A stretch of 64,000 nucleotides of DNA from Lepisosteus oculatus (taxonomy: Eukaryota; Chordata; Actinopteri; Semionotiformes; Lepisosteidae), in NCBI RefSeq assembly GCF_040954835.1, contig NC_090706.1, positions 24,003,148 to 24,067,147 on the forward strand. The letters are read 5' to 3'. The position numbers and the translations under genes are program-made. The notes beneath the pieces are model-generated. The model saw nothing but the letters and a program-made list of their open reading frames with translations, did no database searches and was not told the origin of the DNA. Positions within the stretch are counted from its first letter, which is position 1. Each line of letters opens with the position of its first letter. Shown here piece after piece: positions 63,201 to 64,000 of the stretch.

Positions 63201-63653
63201 TCTACCACCAGCACTCCTACTCCTGCTGCTAAAACTACCACCACGGCTGCACACAAGCCTTCTTCCACCAGTGCGACCTCTGCCGCCACCACCCCGCAGG
63301 CGGGTGCCACCTCTAGCCCTTCCGCTGCTGGACGCGATGGAACGAGGGACGACACGCTGCTCGAGGAGCCAATTTACGACAACGACGACACGTCCCCCTC
63401 CTCGCCTGCGGAAGACACGGAAGATTATGGCGAGGGTTACCAAGATGGCGAAGAGGAGGGGGATCATGACGGGGGAGAAGAGAACCAAGTGGATTCCATC
63501 TACAGTGTTAAAGGCTCCAATGCGATGGGCAGCCGTTTCAAAGACACCACCATCTACACGCCCGAAGATGAGGACTCCCACTTTTTTTTCCACCTTGTGA
63601 TCATCGCCTTCCTGGTTGCCATCGTCTACATCACCTACCACAACAAGAGAAAG
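60283..63653 (+). CDS. kct2: Keratinocyte-associated transmembrane protein 2 (C5orf15 orthologue), exons 1-2, 3' partial
   Basis: Single-pass type I membrane protein of unknown function, related in layout to trans-Golgi TGOLN2. Exon 1 is 60283-60376 (31 codons plus 1 nt, donor GTAAAT). Exon 2 is 63046-63653 (608 nt, acceptor TTTACAG, donor GTTTGT). The join gives 234 residues so far. Residues 1-27 form a signal peptide (hydrophobic run [12 protein letters not shown]). The next part is Ser/Thr/Ala/Pro-rich and mucin-like, so probably O-glycosylated. An acidic stretch follows ([17 protein letters not shown]), then the conserved block [21 protein letters not shown] transmembrane helix spans about residues 213-229, with stop-transfer residues NKRK. 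The C-terminal cytoplasmic exon (about 40 residues in human) lies beyond 64000. The start at 60283 (aagATGGCG) fits Kozak; a second in-frame ATG is at 60301. Position after vdac1 matches human 5q31. Confidence 0.92.
60377..63045 (+). other. kct2: kct2 intron 1
   Basis: About 2.7 kb of intron with no recognised repeat family or exon. AT-rich throughout. Confidence 0.8.
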
Positions 63654-64000
63654 GTTTGTCATTTTGATTGCCACCATTTAAAAAAAAAATGTCTGACCAG
63701 CAGTCCGTTCTTTATTTGTTACGCTTTTGTTTCTGAATTTTCGTTAGCCGCTGACAGCCACCGTGCACATATAAGACTCGCCCCAAACAAGAAACTGCAT
63801 GAGAAAAAAACACATTTCTAATCGTCTCATCCTGTAAATATTTGTATATTGCATATATATTAACATAAGAAAATGACTGCGTGTGAAAAGTAGCTAAGCC
63901 AAATAACAATAAACCTGGTTTTAAAGAGTGTTCAAGCAAGAATTCCTTGAGTTGCCCATGTAAAGAACAGACCTGTTTTTTTTAATGGGAACATGCTGTA
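63654..64000 (+). other. kct2: Start of kct2 intron 2, with a possible intronic polyadenylation signal
   Basis: If the GTTTGT donor is not used, the frame continues to a stop near 63821, adding about 55 unrelated residues. An AATAAA lies at 63908-63913. The family's last exon is not visible in this stretch. A retained-intron isoform is possible but unsupported. Confidence 0.5.

Noticed and set aside
63103..63677. Long open frames overlapping kct2 exon 2 on both strands (63103-63600 plus, 63144-63677 minus)
   Set aside because: They are shadows of the Ser/Thr/Ala/Pro-rich and acidic kct2 coding sequence. Their repetitive Pro/Leu or Gly/Val/Arg composition comes from the codon pattern of the real frame.
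1..64000. CRISPR arrays, operons, phage or other prokaryotic systems
   Set aside because: Spliced genes, vertebrate synteny and eukaryotic repeats exclude them; no regularly spaced repeat array was seen.

Overview
This is AT-rich vertebrate genomic DNA with interrupted genes, GT-AG introns and dispersed SINE, Penelope-like and Tc1-like elements. The proteins are fish-like, and the repeats (5S-derived and tRNA-derived SINEs, Penelope-like elements with a GIY-YIG domain, a Tc1 fossil) fit a ray-finned fish, possibly an early-diverging, non-teleost lineage. That lineage call is inference; only vertebrate, and probably fish, is firm.

Three protein-coding genes are supported. Positions 1-5182 hold the 5' end of tcf7 on the minus strand: coding exons 1-3 (65, 23.3 and 35.7 codons) and part of intron 3. 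A gene desert of about 40 kb (5.5-45.6 kb) separates it, head to head, from vdac1 on the plus strand. All eight vdac1 coding exons (50823-57772) join in frame into a 283-residue mitochondrial porin, the exact length of human VDAC1. Next in tandem is kct2 (human C5orf15), with exons 1 and 2 at 60283-60376 and 63046-63653; its last exon lies beyond the window. The order and orientation tcf7(-), vdac1(+), kct2(+) match human 5q31 and support the orthology calls. The genes share no pathway: Wnt/beta-catenin transcription factor, outer-membrane channel, and secretory-pathway membrane protein.

The desert and introns hold the accessory content: four or five copies of one tRNA-derived SINE, a second tRNA-like SINE, three copies of a 5S rRNA-derived SINE, a degraded Tc1-like transposase, a possible L1-type RT fossil, an (AAT)n microsatellite, and two diverged copies of an unnamed repeat at 31.7-34.2 kb. 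A Penelope-like retroelement remnant lies in vdac1 intron 3, with about 235-bp arms in inverted orientation around a GIY-YIG fragment. Four shorter fold-back or deleted relatives of its ends occur elsewhere. Their arms share a sequence that fits a minimal hammerhead ribozyme core, which is the most interesting signal in the window. I found no new gene cluster or prokaryote-type system.
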